In this document: piece by piece, positions 9,835 through 18,600 of the stretch
Layout: every line of letters begins with the position of its first letter
Numbering within the stretch: position 1 is the first letter of the stretch
Assembly: GCF_009828025.1 (NCBI RefSeq)
Contig: NZ_WTYA01000004.1
Span: 217,560 to 281,559, forward strand
DNA length: 64,000 nt
Direction of reading: 5' to 3'
Source: Qipengyuania algicida
GTDB lineage: Bacteria > Pseudomonadota > Alphaproteobacteria > Sphingomonadales > Sphingomonadaceae
Translations under genes and position numbers: made by a program
The notes under the pieces: model-generated
Told to the model about the DNA's origin: nothing
Database searches by the model: none
What the model saw: the letters and a program-made list of their open reading frames with translations, nothing else

Positions 9835-10755
9835 CTATTGCGCGTTCGCCGGAGCTGCAGCGCTGTCACTGCCAGCGTCTTTCCGGTCCATGAAGTAGAT
9901 GCGCACCGCGCGTGCCAACACCCGCGCAACCGCGTTACGACCGGCAGGCGAGTTCAGGCGTTCCGCATCTGCTTCGTTGGTGATGAAGCCACTTTCGAAC
10001 AACACCGAGGGCACATCGGGGGCGCGGAGCACCTCCAGCGTAGCGGAGTGCAATGGCTGGGAGTGGAAATCGATGACGCCCTTGCCTTCCTGCAGGATCA
10101 GCTTTGCAAATTTGTTCGACTGGGCCTGTGCGCGGCGCTGCGACAGGGCGACCAGGATCGAACTCACTGCATTGCTCTTGCCGTCGAGATCGAGACCGTT
10201 AACGTGATCGGAAGCGTTCTCGCGCGCGGCAAATCGGCGTGCAGCTGCATCCGATGCGCGGTTCGACAGCGTGTAGATACTTGCCCCTTCCACGCTGCCC
10301 TCATCTCCTGCTGAATCGGCATGGATCGACAGGAACAGGGACGCGCCGAGTTTGCGCGCTATTTCATAGCGCTCATCAAGCGGGAGAAACCGGTCGTCGG
10401 ACCGGGTCAGCGCGACACGGACCCCGCCGTCCGCCAACAGGCGATCGCGCAGCGCCAAGGCGAGTCCGAGAACGACATTCTTTTCCTGCAGACCCTGCCC
10501 TTTGGCACCCAGATCGAAGCCGCCATGTCCGGGATCGATCACCACCAACGGCAAACTTGAATCGCGCGTTCCTTCCACTGCCGGCAAATCATACGGCAAG
10601 GCCTTGGGCAGGACGATCCGTTCGAAACGATTGTCGCCCTTCGCCGATACCAGCGCGGCCATTGCCGCATCCGGGCGAAACCCGGACACTGCGAGCCCGG
10701 TTGCCACAGCCGACAACGCCACCACGAGGTAAAGAAGAAACGCCAGCCTCATCAT
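9835..10755 (-). CDS. amiC: N-acetylmuramoyl-L-alanine amidase (Amidase_3)
   Basis: A zinc amidase that cleaves the lactyl-amide bond in peptidoglycan, typically for daughter-cell separation. Zinc-ligand motifs are VVIDPGHGGFDLGAKG, the following Glu in QEKNVVLG, and SLFLSIHADS; the catalytic Glu is in SVLFESGFITN. The start is set at the MMRLAFLLYL signal sequence, giving 306 residues; a longer TTG-initiated form would add 13 polar residues and break the signal peptide. There is no AMIN domain, so it is shorter than E. coli AmiC. Confidence 0.92.
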   Translation of the reverse strand: MMRLAFLLYLVVALSAVATGLAVSGFRPDAAMAALVSAKGDNRFERIVLPKALPYDLPAVEGTRDSSLPLVVIDPGHGGFDLGAKGQGLQEKNVVLGLALALRDRLLADGGVRVALTRSDDRFLPLDERYEIARKLGASLFLSIHADSAGDEGSVEGASIYTLSNRASDAAARRFAARENASDHVNGLDLDGKSNAVSSILVALSQRRAQAQSNKFAKLILQEGKGVIDFHSQPLHSATLEVLRAPDVPSVLFESGFITNEADAERLNSPAGRNAVARVLARAVRIYFMDRKDAGSDSAAAPANAQ

Positions 10756-11159
10756 TAACCAAAGCAGATAGGGCGCAGAGCCCGATTGGCGCAATATAGT
10801 TGCCGCGAGAAACCCACGATGCTAGCGCATGCAAACTTAACGGGCGGCGATTATATTGCCCGTTGGCAGAGGGCTTAGCCGCGAGGGCAAGGCCGTAAAT
10901 GACAGGTTGATGCAGAATATGAGCTGTTCCTCCCCCTTCCCACAGCTACGGGCCGCGGCCTGTGGCGGACGGGTTGCGGGCCGGACGCCGTCAGGGCGCA
11001 AGCCATTTTCTGCAGACACGACATTCCGCCCGCGTGCGCAGTTGCGCACCGGACGGCACCCTTTGACCGCGAGTCCGCGTTGCGGCGGCGGTTTTTCTAA
11101 CATGACGCGCGACGCATATCCGGGGATTCATCCGGCCCGTCGCGCCTGGAGATTTGATA
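10756..11159 (+). promoter_or_regulatory. rne leader and divergent promoter region
   Basis: About 400 bp without a gene between the amidase and rne. It holds three structures: an inverted repeat AACGGGC...GCCCGTT at 10839-10864 enclosing a TATATT box, a palindrome GTGCGCA-GT-TGCGCAC at 11034-11049, and a nested GC hairpin at 11066-11092 followed by a T run (11092-11096). The last ends 63 bp before the rne start and resembles an intrinsic terminator or attenuator. RNase E autoregulates through its leader in E. coli; a similar role here is inferred. Confidence 0.5.
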
Positions 11160-13895
11160 ATGACAACGCGCATGTTGATCGACGCGCGCCACCCGGAAGA
11201 AACGCGGGTGGCTGTGCTCAAAGGCAACAGGATTGAAGAATTCGATTTTGAATCCGCTGACAAGAAGCAGATCAAAGGCAATATCTACCTCGCCAAGGTA
11301 ACCCGCGTAGAACCATCGCTGCAGGCAGCTTTCGTCGATTTCGGCGGCAACCGGCACGGGTTCCTCGCTTTCAGCGAAATCCACCCCGATTATTACCAGA
11401 TCCCGCGCGAAGACCGCGAAGCTCTGCTGGCCGCAGAAGCCGAAGCGGCCGAAGAAGAAGCACGCCTGCGCGACGAAGAAGAAGAGCGCGGCGATATGCC
11501 GGGCGAAGAATACGACGCTGACGAAGACAGTGCCGAATCTCTGGCCGAGGAATTCGCCGAGGATGGTCTCGAGGAAATAGACACTTCGGACAAGGATCAC
11601 GTCTCGACCATCGAGGAAGGCCAGCTCGAAGGTGGCGAGGAAGACGACGACGACGGGAACGGCGAAAACGGCGAAGAAGATGCCGACAATGCCCGCTCCG
11701 GCAAACGCCGCGGTCGTGGCCGCCGCCAGGGCCGTGGTGGCCGTGCGCGCACCAAGGAAGTCGACGAAGCACGCGCCAAGCGTATGGCGCTGCGCCGCCG
11801 CTACAAGATCCAGGACGTTATCCAGCGTCGCCAGGTGCTGCTGGTGCAGGTGGTGAAGGAAGAGCGCGGCAACAAGGGCGCCGCACTGACCACCTACCTC
11901 AGCCTCGCAGGGCGCTACACCGTGTTGATGCCCAATTCGAGCCATGGTGGCGGGATCAGCCGCAAGATCAGCTCGGCCAGCGACCGCAAGCGGTTGAAGA
12001 CAATCGTCGCGGATCTGACCCTGCCCAAATCGATGGGATTAATCGTGCGCACCGCCGGGCTCCAGCGCACCAAGACCGAGATCAAGCGCGACTTCGACTA
12101 CCTCGCGCGACTCTGGGACGAAATCCGCGAAAAGACGCTGTCCTCCAGCGCACCGGCGCTGATCCATTCGGACAGCGATCTCATTAAACGTGCGATCCGT
12201 GACATCTACAACCGCGATATCGATGAAGTCGTGGTCGAGGGTGAGGAAGGCTACAAGTCGGCCAAGTCCTTCATGAAGATGCTGATGCCCAGCCATGCGC
12301 GGCGGGTGAAACCTTATGCCGACCCGGTGCCGCTGTTCCAGCGGTATGGCGCCGAGGACCAGCTCAAGGCGATGTACGATCCGGTGGTCCAGCTCAAATC
12401 GGGTGGCTATCTGGTGATCAATCCCACCGAGGCGCTGGTGTCGATCGACATCAATTCTGGTCGCTCGACCAAGGAACACGGGATCGAGCAGACTGCACTG
12501 TCGACCAATCTCGAAGCCGCGCGCGAAATCGCCCGCCAGCTACGGCTGCGCGACATGGCCGGGCTCGTCGTCATCGACTTTATCGATATGGAGCACAACT
12601 CCAACACCCGCAAAGTCGAGAAGGCGATGAAGGAAGCGCTCAAGAACGACCGGGCGCGCATTCAGGTCGGACGCATCTCGGGCTTCGGCCTGATGGAAAT
12701 GAGCCGCCAGCGCCTGCGCACCGGCGTGCTCGAAGCAACCACCCGTTCCTGCCCGCACTGCGACGGCAGCGGGCTCGTACGTACCGCGTCCTCAGCAGCG
12801 CTGTCCGCGCTGCGCCTGATCGAGGACGAGGCGGCCAAGGGCAAGGGAACGCGCATCACCCTGTCGGCCAGCACCGAGGCGACCGTCTACCTGCTCAACG
12901 CAAAGCGCAGCGAGCTGGTCGAGATCGAACAACGCTACGGTGTCGAGGTCGAAGTCGTGCCCGAGGGCGAAGAAGAAGGCGCGAAGATGTCGATCGACAG
13001 CTCCGGCCCGCGCCCGACATCCGCGCCGAAGTTCGAGCCGATCGTCGACGATTTCGATGATGAGGACGAAGACGAGATCGAGGACGACGCAGCCGAGAAT
13101 GAAGACAGCGAAGAAGGCGATCAGCGCAAAAAGCGCCGCCGTCGCCGTCGGGGTGGACGCAATCGGAGCAAGAATCGCGACCAGGGCGACGACAACCAGG
13201 AAGACAGCGACGATTCGTCCGATGGTGAGGGCGATGCCAGCGATACGACCGTCGAGCACAGCGATGAGGACAAGCCCCGCAAGCGCCGCCGCCGTGGTGG
13301 TCGCGGACGTCGGGGTGGTCGTGACAAGCGCGAGGACACGGCGAACGACACCTCTTCGGACGATGCCGAAACGGATAGCGCCGCGCTGGAGCCGGTTGCC
13401 GAGCAGGTCGAAGCAGATATGCCGGTAGTTGCGGGACCCGAAGGCGCTCCAGAAACAGCAGAGGCTACTGCCGAAGCGGAAAATCCCAAGCGGACCCGTC
13501 GACGCGCCCCGGCGAAAAAGGCTGACACCGATGCAGCCGCAAAGCAGGACGACAAGGCCGACGACGCGGAAAAGGCCGAAGCGCCGGCAAAGCCCAAGCG
13601 GACACGTCGCAAGAAGGCCGACACGGCTGACGAAGCCAAGGCCGAAACCGCGGAAAGCGCTGAGCCGACGGCGGAGGAAAAGCCCAAGCCCAAGCGGACC
13701 CGTCGCAAGAAGGCCGAAACGCCTGCGGCTGTCGAGACCGCGCCTGAAGAAGCGGCTCAGCCTGCACAAGCGCAATCAGGCGAGCAACCGCAGCAGACCG
13801 CTACATCGTCCACCGATGACGCTAATGCGGAGGGTGCCACAGACGGCTCGCCCCGGCGCGGCGGCTGGTGGCAGCGGACTTTCGGCAACCAATAG
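11160..13895 (+). CDS. rne: Ribonuclease E
   Basis: The main mRNA-decay and rRNA/tRNA-processing endoribonuclease. The ATG at 11160 is chosen because GGAG lies 8 nt upstream and the protein then begins MTTRMLIDARHPEETRV. The S1 domain is split by an insert at about residues 80-205 that is acidic, then RG-rich, as in other alphaproteobacteria. DNase I-like catalytic aspartates are in SIDINSGR and VVIDFIDM; the Zn-link is CPHC near residue 530. The C-terminal 300 residues are low-complexity acidic/basic sequence with repeated PKRTRRKKA blocks, probably for RNA and degradosome binding. The end is WWQRTFGNQ. Confidence 0.96.
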   Translation: MTTRMLIDARHPEETRVAVLKGNRIEEFDFESADKKQIKGNIYLAKVTRVEPSLQAAFVDFGGNRHGFLAFSEIHPDYYQIPREDREALLAAEAEAAEEEARLRDEEEERGDMPGEEYDADEDSAESLAEEFAEDGLEEIDTSDKDHVSTIEEGQLEGGEEDDDDGNGENGEEDADNARSGKRRGRGRRQGRGGRARTKEVDEARAKRMALRRRYKIQDVIQRRQVLLVQVVKEERGNKGAALTTYLSLAGRYTVLMPNSSHGGGISRKISSASDRKRLKTIVADLTLPKSMGLIVRTAGLQRTKTEIKRDFDYLARLWDEIREKTLSSSAPALIHSDSDLIKRAIRDIYNRDIDEVVVEGEEGYKSAKSFMKMLMPSHARRVKPYADPVPLFQRYGAEDQLKAMYDPVVQLKSGGYLVINPTEALVSIDINSGRSTKEHGIEQTALSTNLEAAREIARQLRLRDMAGLVVIDFIDMEHNSNTRKVEKAMKEALKNDRARIQVGRISGFGLMEMSRQRLRTGVLEATTRSCPHCDGSGLVRTASSAALSALRLIEDEAAKGKGTRITLSASTEATVYLLNAKRSELVEIEQRYGVEVEVVPEGEEEGAKMSIDSSGPRPTSAPKFEPIVDDFDDEDEDEIEDDAAENEDSEEGDQRKKRRRRRRGGRNRSKNRDQGDDNQEDSDDSSDGEGDASDTTVEHSDEDKPRKRRRRGGRGRRGGRDKREDTANDTSSDDAETDSAALEPVAEQVEADMPVVAGPEGAPETAEATAEAENPKRTRRRAPAKKADTDAAAKQDDKADDAEKAEAPAKPKRTRRKKADTADEAKAETAESAEPTAEEKPKPKRTRRKKAETPAAVETAPEEAAQPAQAQSGEQPQQTATSSTDDANAEGATDGSPRRGGWWQRTFGNQ

Positions 13896-13902
13896 GAATT
13901 CT

Positions 13903-13937
13903 GGCGTGGTCTAGGCGCCCCGGCGCCGGGCCACGCC
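13903..13937. terminator. Possible bidirectional terminator hairpin
   Basis: GGCGTGG (13903-13909) pairs with CCACGCC (13931-13937), with a GC-rich inner GGCGCC stem. It sits between the convergent ends of rne and a methyltransferase and overlaps the latter's stop codon. There is no T run on either strand, so the call is weak. Confidence 0.35.
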
Positions 13938-14546
13938 CCATTCCATCCAGCCCAGCGGCCTTGGGGCCTTTTCGAGATACGCCTGCCCGATCGGTTCGAC
14001 CTCGAACCCGTTGGCACGCAGTGCAGAACCGATCCCGCGCGTGAGATGACAGCCCCCCGCGAGCGGCTTCCAGAACGGCTCGATCCGCATTTGCCAGCGC
14101 ACCACCTGCGCATCGGGCGCGCGCCCATGTTCGAGGAACAGCAGCCTGCCACCCGGCTTCAGGACACGCCGCATCTCTCGAATGACCTGGTCGTGATCCT
14201 GCACGGAGCACAGCGTATAGGTGCAGATTACCGTGTCGAAACTGCCATCGGCAAAGGGAATATCCTCGCCACTCGCCTGCCGTAAATCGGCCTCCCATCC
14301 CTGCGAAGAGGCCAGCGACCTTGCGCTTTCGAGCAGCGGTTCATGCGGGTCGATCCCGGCCAGCGCGGTGACTTTCTCGCGATCGTAGAACTTCTGGTTG
14401 AGGCCACCGCCACAGCCAAGCTCAAACACGCGCCCTTCGGCCAAGGGGACGATTTCACGCCGCCGCTGCTCGATCCCCTCTTGCGCACACGCGCAACGGA
14501 TAAGTCGCGGCATAATGTGCCGGTCGTAGAAACTCCTGAGGCCCAT
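13911..14546 (-). CDS. Class I SAM-dependent methyltransferase (UbiE-like)
   Basis: A 211-residue methyltransferase. Motif I is VFELGCGGGLNQKF, the acidic loop IDPHEPLL follows, and the post-I segment is DTVICTYTLCSVQDHDQVIREM with PGGRLLFLEHG. This layout matches Methyltransf_11 enzymes acting on phospholipids, quinones or small molecules. The start at MGLRSFYDRH is chosen because GGAGAGGCAAGGGG directly precedes it; an upstream start would add 24 residues unlike the family. Substrate unknown. Confidence 0.82.
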   Translation of the reverse strand: MGLRSFYDRHIMPRLIRCACAQEGIEQRRREIVPLAEGRVFELGCGGGLNQKFYDREKVTALAGIDPHEPLLESARSLASSQGWEADLRQASGEDIPFADGSFDTVICTYTLCSVQDHDQVIREMRRVLKPGGRLLFLEHGRAPDAQVVRWQMRIEPFWKPLAGGCHLTRGIGSALRANGFEVEPIGQAYLEKAPRPLGWMEWGVARRRGA

Positions 14547-14629
14547 CCCCTTGCCTCTCCTCTCCCGATGATTCGCAAGGCTATCGTCGCGGGGAGCCTT
14601 GGCAATCAAAAAGAGCACGAGACGCCGCT

Positions 14630-15364
14630 TCAGGGTGCGACTGCCTCACCCTTCCAGTCGAACACCTGACCGCTATCCTCGGGCGTAAGCGAACGAACAA
14701 TGCCAAGAAGATCTTTGGCCGCCTTGCGCGGGCTGTGCAATTGGCCTTCAGGCAAATTCGCCTGAAACGGTTTGCTCAGGCCGGTATCCACCGTTCCGGG
14801 ATGCAGCCCGGCAACGACCGCTTGACGATGGGTGCGCGCCAATTCCAGCGCCAGATTGCGCAGCAGCATGTTGAGCGCCGCCTTGCTCGCGCGATAGCTG
14901 TGCCACCCACCCAATCGGTTGTCCCCGATCGAAGCAACGCGCGCGGAAAGCGCGGCAAAGACGCAGCGCCGATCGCGCGGAAACAGTGGCAACACATGCT
15001 TGGCGACGAGCATCGGACCGATTGCGTTGATGCGGAACGCGCTCTCCATCGCGTCCGCATCGATTTGGCGATAGCTGCGCTCAGGACCGGTGCCATCGTC
15101 AAGCGTCAGCACACCGCTGGCGACAATGGCCAGTTGTGGCGGATCGGAGCGCATTTCCGCAGCAACCTCGGCAATACTGCCCTCGTCGGTGAGGTCGAAA
15201 CGACGCCTGCGCATCTGCTCCCCGGCATCGCCGTGAAATTCGCCCGAACGGCTCACCGCCCACACCCGCACGCCCTCTCCCGCCAGCACATCGCACAGCG
15301 CCGCGCCGATCCCACCGCTCGCGCCGAACACCGCCGCGCATTCGGGCCAGTTCGCCTCACTCAT
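14630..15364 (-). CDS. Short-chain dehydrogenase/reductase
   Basis: An NAD(P)-dependent SDR. The cofactor motif is FGASGGIGAAL and the active site is YRASK, with Ser supplied by the preceding strand (ALSARVAS). Length is about 244 residues from MSEANWPECAAV, the start best matching the family; an in-frame upstream ATG at 15415 would add 17 residues. It follows the classical SDR plan, but nothing shows the substrate. It is divergent from sdhB. Confidence 0.85.
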   Translation of the reverse strand: MSEANWPECAAVFGASGGIGAALCDVLAGEGVRVWAVSRSGEFHGDAGEQMRRRRFDLTDEGSIAEVAAEMRSDPPQLAIVASGVLTLDDGTGPERSYRQIDADAMESAFRINAIGPMLVAKHVLPLFPRDRRCVFAALSARVASIGDNRLGGWHSYRASKAALNMLLRNLALELARTHRQAVVAGLHPGTVDTGLSKPFQANLPEGQLHSPRKAAKDLLGIVRSLTPEDSGQVFDWKGEAVAP

Positions 15365-15477
15365 CGCATCTTGCCAAAATTGCAGCACTCCCCCGGTAAC
15401 TGAAACCGCTCGCACCCTTGCTCTCGTGTCGTCAAGCGTTAGAGAGGCAGGAAAGCATACAGGACTTTGGACAAGAC

Positions 15478-16260
15478 ATGGCGACTTTCACGCTTCCGAA
15501 GAATTCGAAGATCACCGGCAAGGGCCACAAGCACACCGCCGATGGCGCTGCGCGGGTCAAGCGGTTCAAGATCTATCGCTACGATCCCGACAGCGGCGAA
15601 AACCCGCGCTACGACACGTTCGAGATCGATCTCGACCAGTGCGGGCCGATGGTTCTGGACGCGCTGTTCAAGATCAAGAACGAGGTCGATGCGACGCTGA
15701 CCTTCCGCCGCTCCTGCCGCGAAGGGATATGCGGTTCCTGCGCGATGAACCTCAACGGCAAGAACGGCCTCGCCTGCACGACCGCGATCGAGGATCTCAA
15801 GGGCGATATCCGCATCACCCCCCTGCCCCACATGGATGTTATCAAGGACCTCGTCCCGGACTTCACCCATTTCTACGCGCAATACGCCTCGATCCGTCCC
15901 TGGCTCCAGACCGTCAGCCCGACGCCGAGCGGCAAGGAGCGGCTGCAGTCGCCCGAACAGCGCGACCAGCTCAACGGCCTTTACGAGTGCATCCTGTGCG
16001 CTTGCTGTTCGACATCCTGCCCCAGCTATTGGTGGAATTCGGACAAGTTCCTCGGCCCGGCGATTCTCCTCCAGGCCTATCGCTGGCTGGCCGACAGCCG
16101 CGACGAAATGACCGGCGAGCGGCTCGACCAGCTCGAGGATCCGTTCCGGCTCTATCGCTGCCACACGATCATGAATTGTGCGAACGTCTGCCCCAAGGGC
16201 CTCAGCCCGGCCAAGGCGATTGCCGAAACCAAGAAGATGATGGCCGAACGCGTCGTCTGA
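15478..16260 (+). CDS. sdhB: Succinate dehydrogenase iron-sulfur subunit
   Basis: The Fe-S subunit of complex II, passing electrons from SdhA-bound FAD to quinone. From [11 protein letters not shown] the protein has 260 residues. The 2Fe-2S ligands are C80, C85, C88 and C100; the 4Fe-4S motif is [11 protein letters not shown] (from C171), and the third cluster is in [14 protein letters not shown]. An in-frame upstream start would add 20 non-homologous residues. sdhC, sdhD and sdhA are not adjacent: the upstream gene is an SDR on the other strand. A thioesterase gene follows after 7 bp. Confidence 0.96.
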   Translation: MATFTLPKNSKITGKGHKHTADGAARVKRFKIYRYDPDSGENPRYDTFEIDLDQCGPMVLDALFKIKNEVDATLTFRRSCREGICGSCAMNLNGKNGLACTTAIEDLKGDIRITPLPHMDVIKDLVPDFTHFYAQYASIRPWLQTVSPTPSGKERLQSPEQRDQLNGLYECILCACCSTSCPSYWWNSDKFLGPAILLQAYRWLADSRDEMTGERLDQLEDPFRLYRCHTIMNCANVCPKGLSPAKAIAETKKMMAERVV

Positions 16261-16267
16261 CCGCCCT

Positions 16268-16726
16268 ATGGCTCTGAGCGAGGACGTCTTCGAACACGGG
16301 CCGGACCCGGACAATCCCGGCTGGCGGCACTGGAACCTGAAAGACCAGACCCTGTTCAACGGGGCGGTCATGGGCCGGATGATCACGCGCGTCGATGAGG
16401 ATGGCCGCGCACGGCTGAGGATGTTCCCCGAGCGTCGCCATGAGAATCTTCAGGGCATAATCCATGGCGCGGTGACGCTGGCGCTGATCGATATTTCGCT
16501 GTTCACATCCATGCACACCATTGGCAGTGGCAATGCCGGGCCTTCGGTAACGCTGGAGTTGTCGACCCAATTCGTCGGCGCGGGCAAGGTCGATGAACCG
16601 CTCGATGCCGTGACGGAGATCGTGCGCGAAACCGGCAGCATGGTGTTCGTGCGTGGCACGGTCGAACAGGGGACCCACGTGGTCGCGTCCTATTCGGGCA
16701 TCGTCAGGAAGATGCGTCCGCGATGA
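16268..16726 (+). CDS. PaaI-family hotdog thioesterase
   Basis: A 152-residue acyl-CoA thioesterase-like protein with the hotdog signature NLQGIIHGAVTLALIDISLF (residues about 59-78), where HGA and the downstream Asp are the usual catalytic elements. It sits between sdhB (7 bp) and zapE (4 bp overlap) and is probably translated from the same mRNA. Substrate unknown; a role in clearing acyl-CoA intermediates near the TCA cycle is only suggested by context. A second PaaI-type gene occurs in the glycolysis cluster near 46 kb. Confidence 0.85.
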   Translation: MALSEDVFEHGPDPDNPGWRHWNLKDQTLFNGAVMGRMITRVDEDGRARLRMFPERRHENLQGIIHGAVTLALIDISLFTSMHTIGSGNAGPSVTLELSTQFVGAGKVDEPLDAVTEIVRETGSMVFVRGTVEQGTHVVASYSGIVRKMRPR

Positions 16727-17832
16727 GCGGAATGCTGGCGCGCTACGAGCGGCTGGTCGCAGGTGGAGAGCTGAGACCGGACCCGGATCAGCGCCGCGCT
16801 GCCGAGCGGCTCGCGGCCTTGCAGAAAGAGCTTGAGGCGGAGACCGGGGGCGGCCTGCTGTCGCAATTATTCGCCCGGCGGCAGATTCCGCGTGGGCTGT
16901 ATATGTGGGGCGGCGTTGGACGCGGAAAATCCATGCTGATGGATCTGTTCGTCTCTACCCTCGAGATCAAGCGCAAGCGGCGGACGCATTTCCATGCCTT
17001 CATGCTCGAGATCGACGGACTGATCCGGACCGAGCGCGCGAAGCAATTGGGCGATCCGATCAAGCCGGTCGCCGCAGCCATAGCCGCCGAGGCACGCTGC
17101 CTCGCCTTCGACGAAATGGTCGTCACCAACACCGCCGATGCCGCGATCATGAGCCGCCTGTTCACCGCGCTGATCGTGGATGAGGGGGTGACGGTGGTCA
17201 CCACCAGCAACCGCCCTCCCCGCGATCTCTACAAGGACGGGCTCAACCGCTCGCTGTTCCTGCCCTTCATCGACCTGATCGAGGCGCAGCTCGACGTCCT
17301 TTCGCTCAACGGTCCGGTCGATTACCGGCTCGACAGGCTCGGAGATATCGACAGCTGGCATGTGCCGCTGGGCGATGCGGCGACGGCGCAGGTCCGCGAG
17401 GCATTCTTCCGCCTGACCGACTACAAGCCCGAGGATGCCGCGAACGTCCCTTCCGCCGATCTCGATCTGGGTGGCGGGCGGACGCTGCATGTGCCCAAAA
17501 GCCTCAAGGGCGTGGGCGTGTTCAGCTTCAAGCGACTATGCGGGGAAAATCGCGGCGCGGCCGATTATCTCGCCATCGCACATGCCTATCACACAATCAT
17601 CGTCGTCGGTATTCCGGTGATGGGACCGGACAATCGGGACCAGGCGCTGCGTTTCACCAAGCTGGTCGATGCGCTGTACGAGAACAACGTCAAGCTGTTC
17701 GCCACCGCTGCCACTGAGCCCGAAGCGCTCTATCCCTCAGGCGACGGCAGCTTCGAATTCGAACGTACCGTCAGCCGCCTGAAGGAAATGCAGAGCGAAG
17801 ATTACATGGCGCGCGGTCACGGACAGGTGTAA
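16723..17832 (+). CDS. zapE: Cell division protein ZapE (AFG1-like ATPase)
   Basis: A 369-residue AFG1/ZapE family P-loop ATPase. Walker A is GGVGRGKS (residues 63-70), Walker B is CLAFDEMVV, and sensor-type TTSNRPPRDLY follows. In E. coli ZapE associates with the Z-ring under stress; the mitochondrial homologue is LACE1/Afg1. The start codon overlaps the stop of the thioesterase gene, so the two are coupled. Confidence 0.93.
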   Translation: MSGMLARYERLVAGGELRPDPDQRRAAERLAALQKELEAETGGGLLSQLFARRQIPRGLYMWGGVGRGKSMLMDLFVSTLEIKRKRRTHFHAFMLEIDGLIRTERAKQLGDPIKPVAAAIAAEARCLAFDEMVVTNTADAAIMSRLFTALIVDEGVTVVTTSNRPPRDLYKDGLNRSLFLPFIDLIEAQLDVLSLNGPVDYRLDRLGDIDSWHVPLGDAATAQVREAFFRLTDYKPEDAANVPSADLDLGGGRTLHVPKSLKGVGVFSFKRLCGENRGAADYLAIAHAYHTIIVVGIPVMGPDNRDQALRFTKLVDALYENNVKLFATAATEPEALYPSGDGSFEFERTVSRLKEMQSEDYMARGHGQV

Positions 17833-17864
17833 TCTCGCGATCTCAAACAACACAGGGGTTGGCG

Positions 17865-18185
17865 ATGCTTGTAACGACCACAGAGAATGTTGCGGGACGC
17901 GAAATTACCGAGACAATCGGGCAAGTGTTCGGCGTCGTCGTCCGCAGTCGCGGCATGGCCGGTAATATCGTTGCCTCGTTGCGCACTATCCTGGGCGGCG
18001 AAATCCACGAATATACCTCGCTGGTAGAAGATACCCGTCGACATGCTATCGACCGGCTGGTGATGAACGCCCGGCTGATGGGTGCCGATGCGGCGGTGAT
18101 GATGCGGTTCGATTCGGGTGAAATCGCGCGGATGATGAACGAGGTCGTGGCTTACGGCACAGCAGTCAGGCTTGCGCCCGAATGA
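17865..18185 (+). CDS. YbjQ/UPF0145 family protein
   Basis: A 106-residue cytoplasmic protein of the YbjQ (DUF74) family, a small pentameric fold. It contains IGQVFGVVVRSRG, EYTSLVEDTRRHAIDRL and GADAAVMMRFDSGE. The ATG at 17865 is preceded by AGGGG. Function in the cell is not established. It overlaps the next gene by 4 bp. Confidence 0.85.
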   Translation: MLVTTTENVAGREITETIGQVFGVVVRSRGMAGNIVASLRTILGGEIHEYTSLVEDTRRHAIDRLVMNARLMGADAAVMMRFDSGEIARMMNEVVAYGTAVRLAPE

Positions 18186-18499
18186 AGGCGAATGTCCGGC
18201 TTGTTGCGTTCGTCCTGGGCGCGCTGATGACCGGCGCGGGTGCGGCCATCAGCGTTGCCAGCGGGACCGGCGCGGGGATAGGGCTGCTCGTCATTGGTGC
18301 GCTGGTCATTTTAAGCCTCGCATTCGAGCGGCGTTACGGCCGACCGGATGCGCCGAGCGACGTCCCAGCCAACGCATGGGAGCGCACGCGCGAATGCTTC
18401 GTGGATGACGAAACCGGCCAACTTCTTGAAGTGTGGGTCGATCCCCTCACTGGCGAACGGCGCTATGAGCCGGTTCAGGACTGCCTGATCTGCGACTGA
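18182..18499 (+). CDS. Small membrane protein of unknown function
   Basis: A 105-residue protein with two hydrophobic segments (about 6-24 and 29-47) and a soluble C-terminal half ending in a cysteine motif CLICD; another cysteine is in RECFVDDETG. The start overlaps the ybjQ-like stop by 4 bp, which favours a real, coupled gene. I do not recognise the family. The exposed tail with three cysteines might bind metal or form disulfides, but that is speculation. Confidence 0.65.
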   Translation: MKANVRLVAFVLGALMTGAGAAISVASGTGAGIGLLVIGALVILSLAFERRYGRPDAPSDVPANAWERTRECFVDDETGQLLEVWVDPLTGERRYEPVQDCLICD

Positions 18500-18545
18500 T
18501 TTCCGCGCAAACCGATGAAAACCCGACCGGCACGGACGAACAGCA

Positions 18546-18587
18546 TTGATATGTTGTAACATACTGCTATTGGGGCCTCGAAACATA
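18546..18587 (+). promoter_or_regulatory. Candidate promoter with palindromic operator for TonB receptor
   Basis: The perfect palindrome TATGTT-GT-AACATA (18550-18563) lies between a TTGATA -35-like box (18546) and a TATTGG -10-like box (18568). Another AACATA half-site is at 18582-18587. It lies 37-51 bp before the receptor start codon, the usual place for a Fur/Zur-type repressor. The sequence resembles Zur boxes (TGTTATAACA core), but the regulator is inferred. Confidence 0.5.
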
Positions 18588-18600
18588 ATGAGGTAGCTCC

